A DNA stretch of 64,000 nucleotides from Acanthosepion esculentum (lineage: Eukaryota > Mollusca > Cephalopoda > Sepiida > Sepiidae): the NCBI GenBank assembly GCA_964036315.1, contig OZ038517.1, positions 14,899,013 to 14,963,012 on the forward strand. Direction: 5' to 3'. The position numbers and the translations under genes were made by a program. The notes below the pieces were generated by a model, which saw nothing but the letters and a program-made list of their open reading frames with translations, had not been told where the DNA came from and made no database searches. Positions 49,851 to 62,380 of this stretch are shown piece after piece. Positions within the stretch are counted from its first letter, which is position 1, and every line of letters begins with the position of its first letter.

Positions 49851-52800
49851 GAAGGCAAACAATTGTAATAAATATTGAGAACGGTAAAAGAAGTTTAAGC
49901 CATCTCAGAAAAGATTAAGAATTGGAAAAAAGATGAACAATGGTAACTGAATGTTACCAAGCCCGGAGAAGGCAAACAATTGTAATAAATATTAAGGACC
50001 GTAAAAGAAGTTTAAGCCATCTCAGAAAAGATTAAGAATGGGAACAAAAGATTAACAATGGTAACTGAATGTTAACAAGACCGGAGAAGGTAAACAATTG
50101 TAATAAATATTAAGAACGGTAAAAGAAGTTCAAGCCATCTCAGACAAGATTAAGAATGGAAACAAAAGATTAACAATTGTAACTGAATGTTAACAAACCC
50201 GGAGAAGGTAAACAGTTGTAATAAATATTATAACGTTAAAAGAAGTTTATGCCATCTCAGAAAAGATTAAGAATTGGAACAAAAGATGAACAATGGTAAG
50301 TGAATGTTACCAAGCCCGGAGCAGGCCAACAATTTTAATAAATATTAAGGACCGTAAATGAAGTTTAAGCCATCTCAGAAAAGATTAAGAATGGGAACAA
50401 AAGATTAACAATGGTAACTGAATGTTAACAAGCCCGGAGAAGGTAAACAATTGTAATAAATATTAAGAACGGTAAAAGAAGTTTAAGCCATCTCAGAAAA
50501 GATTAAGAATGGGAACAAAAGATTAACAATGGTAACTGAATGTTAACAAGCCCGGAGAAGGTAAACAGTTCTAATAAATATTATAACGTTAAAAGTAGTT
50601 TATGCCATCTCAGAAAAGATTAAGAATGGGAACAAAAGATTAACAATGGTAACTGGATGTTAACAAGCCCGGAGAAAGCAAACAATTATAATAAATATTA
50701 AGAAGGGTAAACGAAGTTTAAGCCATCTCAGAAAAGATTAAGAATTGGAACAAAAGATGAACAATGGTAACTGAATGTTACCAAGCCCGGAGAAGGCAAA
50801 CAATTGTAATAAATATTATGGACCGTAAAAGAAGTTTAAGCCATCTCTGAAAAGATTAAGAATGGGAACAAAAGATTAACAATGTTAACTGAATGTTAAC
50901 AAGCCCGGAGAATGCAAACAAATGTAATAAATATTAAGAAGGGTAAAAGAAGTTTAATCCATCTCAGAAAAGATTAAGAATTGGAACAAAAGATGAACAA
51001 TGGTAAATGAATGTTACCAAGCCCGTAGAAGGGAAACAATTGTAATAAATATTAAGGACCGTAAAAGAAGTTTAAGCCATCTCAGAAAAGATTAAGAATG
51101 GGAACAAAAGATTAACAATGGTAACTGAATGTTAACAAGCCCGGAGAAGGCAAACAATTGTAATAAATATTAAGACCGGTAAAAGAAGTTTAAGCCATCT
51201 CAGAAAAGATTAGGAATGGGAAGAAAAGATTAACAATGGTAACTGAATGTTAACAAGCCCGGAGAAGGCAAACAATTGTAATAAATATTGAGAACGGTAA
51301 AAGAAGTTTAAGCCATCTCAGAAAAGATTAAGAATGGGAACAAAAGATTAACAATGGTAAATGATTGTTAACAAGCCCGGAGAAGGTAAACAATTGTAAT
51401 AAATATTAAGAACGGCAAAAGAAATTTAAGCCATCTCAGAAAAGATTAAGAATGGGAACAAAAGATTAACAATGGTAACTGAATGTTAACAAGCCCGGAG
51501 AAGGCAAACAATTGTAATAAATATTAAGAACGGTAAAAGAAGTTTAAGCCATCTCAGAAAAGATTAAGAATGGGAACAAAAGATTAACAATGGTAACTGA
51601 ATGTTAACAAGCCTGGAGAAAGTAAACTATTGTAATAAATTTTAAGAACGGTAAAAGAAGTTTAAGCCATCTCAGAAAAGATTAAGAATTTAAGAAAAGA
51701 TTAACAATGGTAACAGAATGTTAACAAGCCTGGAGAAGGCAAACAATTGTAATAAATATTAAGAACGATAAAAGAAGTTTAAGTCATCTCAGAAAAGATT
51801 AAGAATGCGAACAAAAGATTAATAATGGTAACTGAATGTTAACAAGCCCGGAGAAGGTAAACAATTGTAATAAATATTAAGAACGGTAAAAGAAGATTAA
51901 GCCATCTCAGAAAAGATTAAGAATGGGAACAAAAGATTAACAATGGTAACTGAATGTTAACAAGCCCAGAGAAGGCAAACAATTGTAATAAATATTAAGA
52001 ACGGTAAAAGAAGTTTAAGCCATCTCAGAAAAGATTAAGAATGGGAACAAAAGATTAACAATGGTAAGTGAATGTTAACAAGCCCGGAGAAGGCAAACAA
52101 TTGTTATAAATATTACGCACGATAAAAGAAGTTTAAGCCATCTCAGAAAAGATTAAGTATGGGAACAAGAGATTAACAATGGTAACTGAATGTTAACATG
52201 CCCGGAGAAGGTAAACAATTGTAATAAATATTAAGAACGGTAAAAGAAGTTTAAGCCATCTCAGAAAAGATTAAGAATGGGAACAAAAGATTAACAATGG
52301 TAACTGAATGTTAACAAGCCCAGAGAAGGCAAACAATTGTAATAAATATTAAGAACGGTAAAAGAAGTTTAAGCCATCTCAGAAAAGATTAAGAATGGGA
52401 ACAAAAGATTAACAATGGTAACTGAATGTTAACAAGCCCGGAGAAGGCAAACAATTGTAATAAATATTAAGAACGGTAAAAGAAGTTTAAGCCATCTCAG
52501 TAAAGATTAAGAATGGGAACAAAAGATTAACAATGGTAACTGAATGTTAACAAGCTCGGATAAGGCAAACAATTGTAATAAATATTAAGAACGATAAAAG
52601 AAGTTTAAGGCATCTCAGAAAAGATTAAGAATGCGAACAAAAGATTAACAATGGTAACTGAATGTTAACAAGCCCGGTGAAGGCAAACAATTGTAATAAA
52701 TATTAAGGACCGTAAAAAAGTTTAAGGCATGTCAGAAAAGTTTAAGAATGTGAACAAAAGATTAACAATGGTAACTGAATGTTAACAAGCCGGGAGAAGG

Positions 52801-53960
52801 CAAAGAATTGTTATAAATATTAAGAACGATAAAAGAAGTTTAAGCCATCTCAGAAAAGATTAAGTATGGGAACAAAAGATTAACAATGGTAACTGAATGT
52901 TAACATGCCCGGAGAAGGTAAACAATTGTAATAAATATTAAGAACGGTAAATGAAGTTTAAGCCATCTCAGAAAAGATTTAGAATGGGAACAAAAGATTA
53001 ACAATGGTAACTGAATGTTAACAAGCCCAGAGAAGGCAAACAATTGTAATAAATATTAAGAAAGGTAAAAGAAGTTTAAGCCATCTCAGAAAAGATTAAG
53101 AATGGGAACAAAAGATTAACAATGGTAAATGAATGTTAACAAGCCCGGAGAAGGCAAATAGTTGTAATAAATATTGAGAACGGTAAAAGAAGTTGAAGCT
53201 ATCTCAGAAAAGATTAAGAATGGGAACAAAAGATTAGCAATGGTAACTGAATGTTAACAAGACCGGAGAAGGCAAACAATTGTAATAAATATTAACGACC
53301 GTAAAAGAAGTTTAAGCCATCTCAGAAAAGATTAAGAATGGGAGCAAAAGATTAACAATGGTAACTGATTGTTAACAAGCTCGGAGAAGGCAAACAATTG
53401 TAATAAATGTTATGGACGGTAAAAGATGTTAAAGCCATCTCAGAAAAGATTAAGAATGGGAACAAAAGATTAGCAATGGTAACTGAATGTTAACAAGCCC
53501 GGAGAAGGCAAACAATTGTAATAAATATTAACGACCGTAAAAGAAGTTTAAGCCATCTCAGAAAAGATTAAGAATGGGAGCAAAAGATTAACAATGGTAA
53601 CTGTTTGTTAACAAGTTCGGAGAAGGCAAACAATTGTAATAAATATTAAGAAAGGTAAAAGAAGTTTAAGCCATCTCAGAAAAGATTGAGAATGGGAACA
53701 CAAGATTAACAATGGTAACTGAATGTTAACAAGCCCGGAGAAGGCAAACAATTGTAATAAAGATTGACAACGGAACAAGAAGTTTAAGCCATCTCAGAAA
53801 AGATTAAGAATGGGAACAAAAGATTAACAATGGTAACTGAATGTTAACAAGCCCGGAGAATGCAAACAATTGTAATAAATATTAAGAACGGTAAAAGAAG
53901 TTTAAGCCATCTCAGAAAAGATTAAGAATGGGAACAAAAGATTAACAATGGTAACTGAAT
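49850..53960 (+). repeat. Mixed domain, partial copies of the 36-50 kb types
   Basis: Contains a partial relative of the 6.7-kb block near 51.6-52.9 kb (CCTGGAGAAAGTAAAC, AATTTAAGAAAAG, GAACGATAAAAG, GTTATAAATATT, ACATGCCCGG) and monomers with AATGTTATGGACGG and AATATTAACGACCG near 53.3-53.6 kb that recall 26.9-27.3 kb. A short duplication is visible at about 53,230-53,400 and 53,470-53,640 (GATTAGCAATGG, AACGACCG, GGGAGCAAAAG, TCGGAG). No gene is seen. Confidence 0.78.
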
Positions 53961-56900
53961 GTTAACAAGCCCGGAGAAGGCAAACAATTGTAATAAATGT
54001 TAAGGACGGCAAAAGAAGTGTTTAAGCCATCTCAGAAAAAATTAAGAATGAGAACAAAAGATTAACAATGGTAACTGAATGTTAACAAGCCCGGAGAACG
54101 CAAAGAATTGTAATAAATATTAAGGAACGTTAAATAAGTTTAAGCCATCTCAGAAAAGTTTAAGAATGGGAAAAAAAGCTTAACAATGGTGTCTGAATGT
54201 TAACAAGCCCAGAGAAGGCAAACAATTGTAATAAATATTAAGAACGGTAAAAGAAGTTAAAGCCATCACAGAAAAGATTAAGAATGGGAACAAAAGATTA
54301 ATAATTTTAAATGAATGTTAAAAAGCCCGGAGAAGGCAAACAATTGTAATAAATATTAAGGACCGTAAAAGAAGTTTAAGCCATCTCAGAAAAGATTAAG
54401 AATGGGAACAAAAGATTAACAATGGTAAATGAATGTTCACAAGACGGGAGAAGGTAAAAAAAAGTAATAAATATAAAAAACGATAAAAGAAGTTTAAGCT
54501 ATCTCAGGAGAGTTTAATTATGGGAAGAAAAGATTACCAATGGTAACTGAATGTTAACAAGCCCGGAGAAGGTAAACAATTGTAATAAATATTAAGAACG
54601 GTAAAAGAAGTTAATGCCATCTCAGAAAAGATTAAGAATGGGAAGAAAAGATTAACAATGGTAACTGAATGTTAACAAGCCAGGAGAAGGTAAACAATGG
54701 TAATAAATATTAAGAACGTTAAAAGAAGTTTAAGACATCACAGAAAAGATTAAGAATTGGAACAAAAGATTAACAATGGTAACTGAATGTTAACAAGACC
54801 GCAGAAGGTAAACAATTGTATATAAATATTAAGAACGGGAAAAAGAAGTTTAAGCCATCTCAGAATAGATTAAGAATGGGAACAAAAGATTAACAATGGT
54901 AATTGAATGTTAACAAGACGGGAGAAGGTAAAAATTGTAATAAATATAAAAAACGATAAAAGAAGTATAAGCTATATCAGAAGAGATTAAGTGTGGGAAC
55001 AAAAGATTACCAACGGTAACTGAATTTTAACAAGACCGGAGAAGGTAAACAATTGTAATAAATATAAAGAACGGTAAAAGAAGTTTAAGCCATCTCAGAA
55101 AAGATTAAGATTGGGAACAAAAGATTAACAATGGTAACTGAATGTTAACAAGACCACAGAAACTAAACAGTTGTAAAAATATTAAGAATTGTAAAAGAAG
55201 TTTAAGCCATCTCAGAAAAGATTAAAAATGGGAACAAAAGTTTAACAACGGTAAAGGAATGTTAACAAGCCCGGAAAAGGCAAACAATTGTAATAAATAT
55301 TGAGAACGGTAAAAGAAGTTTAAGCCATCTCAGAAAAGATTAAGAATGGGAACAAAAGATTAACAATTGTAACTGAATGTTAACAAGCCCGGAGAAGGCA
55401 AACAATTGTAATAAATATTAAGAAGGGTAAAAGAAGTTTAAGCATCTCAGAAAAGATTGAGAATGGGAACAAAAGATTAACAATGGTAAGTGAATGTTAA
55501 CAAGCCCGGAGAAGGCAAACAATTGAAATAAATATGAAGAACGGTAAAAGAAGTTTAAGCCATCTCAGAAAAGATTAAGAATGGGAGCAAAAGATTAACA
55601 ATGGTAACTGAATGTTAACAAGCTCGGAGAAGGCAAACAATTGTAATAAATATTAAGAAAGCTAAAAGAAGCTTAAGCCATCTCAGAAAAGATTGAGAAT
55701 GGGAACACAAGATTAACAATGGTAACTGAATGTTAACAAGCCCGGAGAAGGCAAACAATTGTAATAAAGATTAACATCGGTAAAAGAAGTTAAAGCCATC
55801 TCAGAAAAGATTAAGAATGGGAACAAAAGATTAACAATGGTAACTGAATGTTAAAAAGCCAGGGGAATGCAAACAATTGTAATAAATATTAAGAACGGTA
55901 AAAGAAGTTTAAACCATCTCAGAAAAGATTAAGAATGGGAACAAAAGATTAACAATGGTAACTGAATGTTAACAAGCCCGGAGAAGGCAAACAATTGTAA
56001 TAAATATTAAGACCGGTAAAAGAAGTTTAAGCCATCTCAGAAAAGATTAGGAATGGGAAGAGAGGATTAACAATGGTAAGTGAATGTTAACAAGCCCGGA
56101 GAAGGCAAACAATTGTAATAAATATTGAGAACGGTAAAAGAAGTTTAAGCCATCTCAGAAAAGATTAAGAATGGGAACAAAAGATTAACAATGGTAAATG
56201 AATGTTAACAAGCCCGGAGAAGGTAAACAATTGTAATAAATATTAAGAACGGTAAAAGAAGTTTAAGCCATCTCCGAAAAGATTAAGAATGGGAACAAAA
56301 GATTAACAATGGTAACTGAATGTTAACAAGCCCGGTGAAAGCAAACAATTGTAATAAATATTAAGAACGGTAAAAGAAGTTTAAGCCATCTCAGAAAAGA
56401 TTAAGAATGGGAACAAAAGATTAATAATGGTAACTGAATGTTAACAAGCCCGGAGAAGGCAAACAATCGTAATAAATATTAAGAACGGTAAAAGAAGTTT
56501 AAGACATCTCAGTAAAGATTAAGAATGGGAACAAAAGATTAACAATGGTAACTGAATGTTAACAAGCCCGGAGTAAGCAAACAATTGTAATAAATATTAA
56601 GAACGGTAAAAGAAGTTTAAGCCATCTCAGAAAAGATTAAGAATTGGAAAAAAGATGAACAATGGTAACTGAATGTTACCAAGCCCGGAGAAGGCAAACA
56701 ATTGTAATAAATATTAAGGACAGTAAAAGAAGTTTAAGCCATCTCAGAAAAGATTAGGAATGGGAACAAAATATTAACAATGGTAACAGAATGTTAACAA
56801 GCCCGGAGAAGGCAAACAATTGTAATAAATATTGAGAACGGTAAAAGAAGTTTAAGCCATCTCAGAAAAGATTAAGAATGGGGACAAAAGATTAACAATG

Positions 56901-57030
56901 GTAAATGAATGTTAACAAGCCCGGAGAAGGTAAACAATGGTAATAAATATTAAGAACGGTAAAAGAAGTTTAAGCCATCTCAGAAAAGATTAAGAATGGG
57001 AACAAAAGATTAACAATGGTAACTGAATGT
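53960..57030 (+). repeat. 3,068-bp block (26 monomers), first copy
   Basis: AGGACGGC with the 2-bp insertion AAGAAGTGTTTAAGCC is at 54003 and 57071. CAATTGTATATAAAT is at 54813 and 57881. Both offsets are exactly 3,068 bp, 26 x 118. The block also carries AATTTTAAATGAATG, TAAAAAAAAGTAAT and the ATATAAAAAACG variant, which returns here after a gap of about 26 kb. This copy contains two monomers at about 54.9-55.1 kb (GACGGGAG, AAGTATAAGCTATATC) that are missing from the second copy. Confidence 0.85.
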
Positions 57031-59220
57031 TAACAAGCCCGGAGAAGGCAAACAATTGTAATAAATGTTAAGGACGGCAAAAGAAGTGTTTAAGCCATCT
57101 CAGAAAAAATTAAGAATGAGAACAAAAGATTAACAATGGTAACTGAATGTTAACAAGCCCGGAGAACGCAAAGAATTGTAATAAATATTAAGGAACGTTA
57201 AATAAGTTTAAGCCATCTCAGAAAAGTTTAAGAATGGGAACAAAAGCTTAACAATGGTGTCTGAATGTTAACAAGCCCAGAGGAGGCAAACAATTGTAAT
57301 AAATATTAAGAACGGTAAAAGAAGTTTAAGCCATCACAGAAAAGATTAAGAATGGGAACAAAAGATTAATAATTTTAAATGAATGTTAAAAAGCCCGGAG
57401 AAGGCAAACAATTGTAATAAATATTAAGGACCGTAAAAGAAGTTTAAGCCATCTCAGAAAAGATTAAGAATGGGAACAAAAGATTAACAATGGTAATTGA
57501 ATGTTCACAAGACGGGAGAAGGTAAAAAAAAGTAATAAATATAAAAAACGATAAAAGAAGTTTAAGCTATCTCAGAAGAGTTTAAGTATGGGAAGAAAAG
57601 ATTACCAATGGTAACTGAATGTTAACAAGCCCGGAGAAGGTAAACAATTGTAATAAATATTAAGAACGGTAAAAGAAGTTTATGCCATCTCAGAAAAGAT
57701 TAAGAATGGGAACAAAAGTTTAACAATGGTAACTGAATGTTAACAAGCCAGGAGAATGTAAACAATTGTAATAAATATTAAGAACGGTAAAAGAAGTTTA
57801 AGACATCACAGAAAAGATTAAGAATGGGAACAAAAGATTAACAATGGTAACTGAATGTTAACAAGACCGCAGAAGGTAAACAATTGTATATAAATATTAA
57901 GAACGGGAAAAAGAAGTTTAAGCCATCTCAGAATAGATTAAGAATGGGAACAAAAGATTAACAATGGTAACTGAATGTTAACAAGACCACAGAAACTAAA
58001 CAGCTGTAAAAATATTAAGAATTGTTAAAGAAGGTTATGCCATCTCAGAAAAGATTAAAAATGGGAACAAAAGTTTAACAACGGTAAAGGAATGTTAACA
58101 AGCCCGGAAAAGGCAAACAATTGTAATAAATATTGAGAACGGTAAAAGAAGTTTAATCCATCTCAGAAAAGATTAAGAATGGGAACAAAAGATTAACAAT
58201 TGTAACTGAATGTTAACAAGCCCGGAGAAGGCAAACAATTGTAATAAATATTAAGAACGGTAAAAGAAGTTTAAGCATCTCAGAAAAGATAGAGAATGGG
58301 AACAAAAGATTAACAATGGTAAGTGAATGTTAACAAGCCCGGAGAAGGCAAACAATTGTAATAAATATGAAGAACGGTAAAAGAAGTTTAAGCCATCTCA
58401 GAAAAGATTAAGAATGGGAGCAAAAGATTAACAATGGTAACTGAATGTTAACAAGGTCGGAGAAGGCAAACAATTGTAATAAATATTAAGAAAGCTAAAA
58501 GAAGCTTAAGCCATCTCAGAAAAGATTGAGAATGGGAACACAAGATTAACAATGGTAACTGAATGTTAACAAGCCCGGAGAAGGCAAACAATTGTAATAA
58601 AGATTGACATCGGTAAAAGAAGTTTAAGCCATCTCAGAAAAGATTAAGAATGGGAACAAAAGATTAACAATGGTAACTGAATGTTAACAAGCCCGGAGAA
58701 GGCAAACAATTGTAATAAATATTAAGACCGGTAAAAGAAGTTTAAGCCATCTCAGAAAAGATTAGGAATGGGAAGAAAAGATTAACAATGGTAACTGAAT
58801 GTTAACAAGCCCGGAGAAGGCAAACAATTGTAATAAATATTGAGAACGGTAAAAGAAGTTTAAGCCATCTCAGAAAAGATTAAGAATGGGAACAAAAGAT
58901 TAACAATGGTAAATGAATGTTAACAAGCCCGGAGAAGGTAAACAATCGTAATAAATATTAAGAACGGTAAAAGAAGTTTAAGCCATCTCAGTAAAGATTA
59001 AGAATGGGAACAAAAGATTAACAATGGTAACTGAATGTTAACAAGCCCGGAGTAAGCAAACAATTGTAATAAATATTAAGAACGGTAAAAGAAGTTTAAG
59101 CCATCTCAGAAAAGATTAAGAATTGGAAAAAAGATGAACAATGGTAACTGAATGTTACCAAGCCCGGAGAAGGCAAACAATTGTAATAAATATTAAGGAC
59201 CGTAAAAGAAGTTTAAGCCA
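57030..59220 (+). repeat. 3,068-bp block, second copy with whole-monomer deletions
   Basis: Direct tandem copy of 53960-57030. The offset is 3,068 bp up to 57,885. It is 2,833 bp at AGACCACAG (55151 and 57984), 2,715 bp at GACCGG (56011 and 58726) and 2,479 bp at GAGTAAGCAA (56571 and 59050). The steps are 235, 118 and 236 bp, meaning two, one and two monomers lost. The remaining order of variants is unchanged, so at least three separate in-register deletions occurred, or the first copy gained the same numbers. Confidence 0.83.
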
Positions 59221-59479
59221 TCTCAGAAAAGATTAAGAATGGGAACAAAAGATTAACAATGGTAACTGAATGTTAACAAGACCGGAGAAGGTAAACAATT
59301 GTAATAAATATTAAGAACGGTAAAAGAAGTTCAAGCCATCTCAGAAAAGATTAAGAATGGGAACAAAAGATTAACAATGGTAACTGAATGTTAACAAACC
59401 CGGAGAAGGTAAACAGTTGTAATAAATATTATAACGTTAAAAGAAGTTTATGCCATCTCAGAAAAGATTAAGAATGGGA

Positions 59480-61125
59480 ACAAAAGATTAACAATGGTAA
59501 CTGAATGTTACCAAGCCCGGAGAAGGCAAACAATTGTAATAAATATTAAGGACCGTAAAAGAAGTTTAAGCCATCTCAGAAAAGATTAAGAATGTGAACA
59601 AAATATTAACAATGGTAACTGAATGTTAACAAGCCCGGAGAATGCAAACAAATATAATAAATATTAAGAACGGTAAAAGATGTTTAATCCATCTCAGAAA
59701 AGATTAAGAATTGGAACAAAAGATGAACAATGGTAACTGAATGTTACCAAGCCCGGAGAAGGCAAACAATTGTAATAAATATTAAGGACCGTAAAAGAAG
59801 TTTAAGCCATCTCAGAAAAGATTAGGAATGGGAACAAAATATTAACAATGGTAACTGAATGTTAACAAGCCCGGAGAAGGCAAAAAATTGTAATAAATAT
59901 TGAGAACGGTAAAAGAAGTTTAAGCCATCTCAGAAAAGATTAAGAATGGGAACAAAAGATTAACAATGGTAAATGAATGTTAACAAGCCCGGAGAAGGTA
60001 AACAATGGTAATAAATATTAAGAACGGTAAAAGAAGTTTAAGCATCTCAGAAAAGATTGAGAATGGGAACAAAAGATTAACAATGGTAAGTGAATGTTAA
60101 CAAGCCCGGAGAAGGCAAACAATTGTAATAAATATGAAGAACGGTAAAAGAAGTTTAAGCATCTCAGAAAAGATTGAGAATGGGAACAAAAGATTAACAA
60201 TGGTAAGTGAATGTTAACAAGCCCGGAGAAGGCAAACAATTGTAATAAATATGAAGAACGGTAAAAGAAGTTTAAGCCATCTCAGAAAAGATTAAGAATG
60301 GGAGCAAAAGATTAACAATGGTAACTGAATGTTAACAAGCTCGGAGAAGGCAAACAATTGTAATAAATATTAAGAAAGCTAAAAGAAGCTTAAGCCATCT
60401 CAGAAAAGATTGAGAATGGGAACACAAGATTAACAATGGTAACTGAATGTTAACAAGCCCGGAGAAGGCAAACAATTGTAATAAAGATTGACATCGGTAA
60501 AAGAAGTTTAAGCCATCTCAGAAAAGATTAAGAATGGGAACAAAAGATTAACAATGGTAACTGAATGTTAAAAAGCCCGGGGAATGCAAACAATTGTAAT
60601 AAATATTAAGAACGGTAAAAGAAGTTTAAGCCATCTCAGAAAAGATTAAGAATGGGAACAAAAGATTAACAATGGTAACTGAATGTTAACAAGCCCGGAG
60701 AAGGCAAACAATTGTAATAAATATTAAGACCGGTAAAAGAAGTTTAAGCCATCTTAGAAAAGATTAGGAATGGGAAGAAAAGATTAACAATGGTAACTGA
60801 ATGTTAACAAGCCCGGAGAAGGCAAACAATTGTAATAAATATTGAGAACGGTAAAAGAAGTTTAAGCCATCTCAGAAAAGATTCAGAATGGGAACAAAAG
60901 ATTAACAATGGTAAATGAATGTTAACAAGCCCGGAGAAGGTAAACAATTGTAATAAATATTAAGAACGGTAAAAGAAGTTTAAGCCATCTCAGAAAAGAT
61001 TAAGAATGGGAACAAAAGATTAACAATGGTAACTGAATGTTAACAAGCCCGGTGAAAGGAAACAATTGTAATAAATATTAAGAACGGTAAAAGAAGTTTA
61101 AGCCATCTCAGAAAAGATTAAGAAT
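59480..61125 (+). repeat. 1,649-bp block (14 monomers), first copy
   Basis: AATGCAAACA with ATATAATAAAT is at 59641 and 61290, and AGAAAGCT is at 60373 and 62022. The offset is 1,649 bp (14 x 118 minus 3). The three missing bases come from short monomers, two of which are the 117-bp pair at 60,041-60,274. The AGAAAGCTAAAAGAAGCTTAAG, GATTGACATCGG and CCCGGGGAATGC monomers are common to this block and to 55.6-58.6 kb, so it is itself derived from the 3,068-bp block. Confidence 0.85.
60041..60274 (+). repeat. Tandem pair of 117-bp monomers
   Basis: AGCATCTCAG (one C missing from GCCATCTCAG) occurs at 60041 and 60158, and the next AGCC is at 60275, so two consecutive monomers are 117 bp. They are identical in the bases I compared (GATTGAGAATGGG, GGTAAGTGAATG, AATATGAAG). 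Because 117 is 39 codons, a minus-strand frame stays open across both and gives a 73-codon frame at 60018-60239 with a 39-residue internal repeat. It begins with TTG, has no recognisable domain, and is explained by repeat length. Confidence 0.88.
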
Positions 61126-61129
61126 TGGA

Positions 61130-62380
61130 AAAAAGATGAACAATGGTAACTGAATGTTACCAAGCCCGGAGAAGGCAAACAATTGTAATAAATATTAAGG
61201 ACCGTAAAAGAAGTTTAAGCCATCTCAGAAAAGATTAAGAATGTGAACAAAATATTAACAATGGTAACTGAATGTTAACAAGCCCGGAGAATGCAAACAA
61301 ATATAATAAATATTAAGAACGGTAAAAGATGTTTAATCCATCTCAGAAAAGATTAAGAATTGGAACAAAAGATGAACAATGGTAACTGAATGTTACCAAG
61401 CCCGGAGAAGGCAAACAATTGTAATAAATATTAAGGACCGTAAAAGAAGTTTAAGCCATCTCAGAAAAGATTAGGAATGGGAACAAAATATTAACAATGG
61501 TAACTGAATGTTAACAAGCCCGGAGAAGGCAAACAATTGTAATAAATATTGAGAACGGTAAAAGAAGTTTAAGCCATCTCAGAAAAGATTAAGAATGGGA
61601 ACAAAAGATTAACAATGGTAAATGAATGTTAACAAGCCCGGAGAAGGTAAACAATGGTAATAAATATTAAGAACGGTAAAAGAAGTTTAAGCATCTCAGA
61701 AAAGATTGAGAATGGGAACAAAAGATTAACAATGGTAAGTGAATGTTAACAAGCCCGGAGAAGGCAAACAATTGTAATAAATATGAAGAACGGTAAAAGA
61801 AGTTTAAGCATCTCAGAAAAGATTGAGAATGGGAACAAAAGATTAACAATGGTAAGTGAATGTTAACAAGCCCGGAGAAGGCAAACAATTGTAATAAATA
61901 TGAAGAACGGTAAAAGAAGTTTAAGCCATCTCAGAAAAGATTAAGAATGGGAGCAAAAGATTAACAATGGTAACTGAATGTTAACAAGCTCGGAGAAGGC
62001 AAACAATTGTAATAAATGTTAAGAAAGCTAAAAGAAGCTTAAGCCATCTCAGAAAAGATTGAGAATGGGAACACAAGATTAACAATGGTAACTGAATGTT
62101 AACAAGCCCGGAGAAGGCAAACAATTGTAATAAAGATTGACATCGGTAAAAGAAGTTTAAGCCATCTCAGAAAAGATTAAGAATGGGAACAAAAGATTAA
62201 CAATGGTAACTGAATGTTAAAAAGCCCGGGGAATGCAAACAATTGTAATAAATATTAAGAACGGTAAAAGAAGTTTAAGCCATCTCAGAAAAGATTAAGA
62301 ATGGGAACAAAAGATTAACAATGGTAACTGAATGTTAACAAGCCCGGAGAAGGCAAACAATTGTAATAAATATTAAGACC
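61130..62380 (+). repeat. 1,649-bp block, second copy
   Basis: Direct tandem copy of 59480-61125. It repeats the 117-bp monomer pair at 61,690-61,923 and the 73-codon minus-strand frame at 61667-61888, and differs by very few bases (AATGTTAAGAAAGC for AATATTAAGAAAGC at 62,017-62,030). It is shorter than copy one. AATTGGAAAA is at 61123 and 62418, 1,295 bp or 11 monomers minus 3, while the previous interval (59121 to 61123) is 2,002 bp or 17 monomers. Confidence 0.83.

Noticed and set aside
60018..60239. 73-codon minus-strand open frame, repeated at 61667-61888
   Set aside because: Explained by two consecutive 117-bp monomers (39 codons each). TTG start, composition typical of T-rich reverse-strand satellite, no recognisable protein family.
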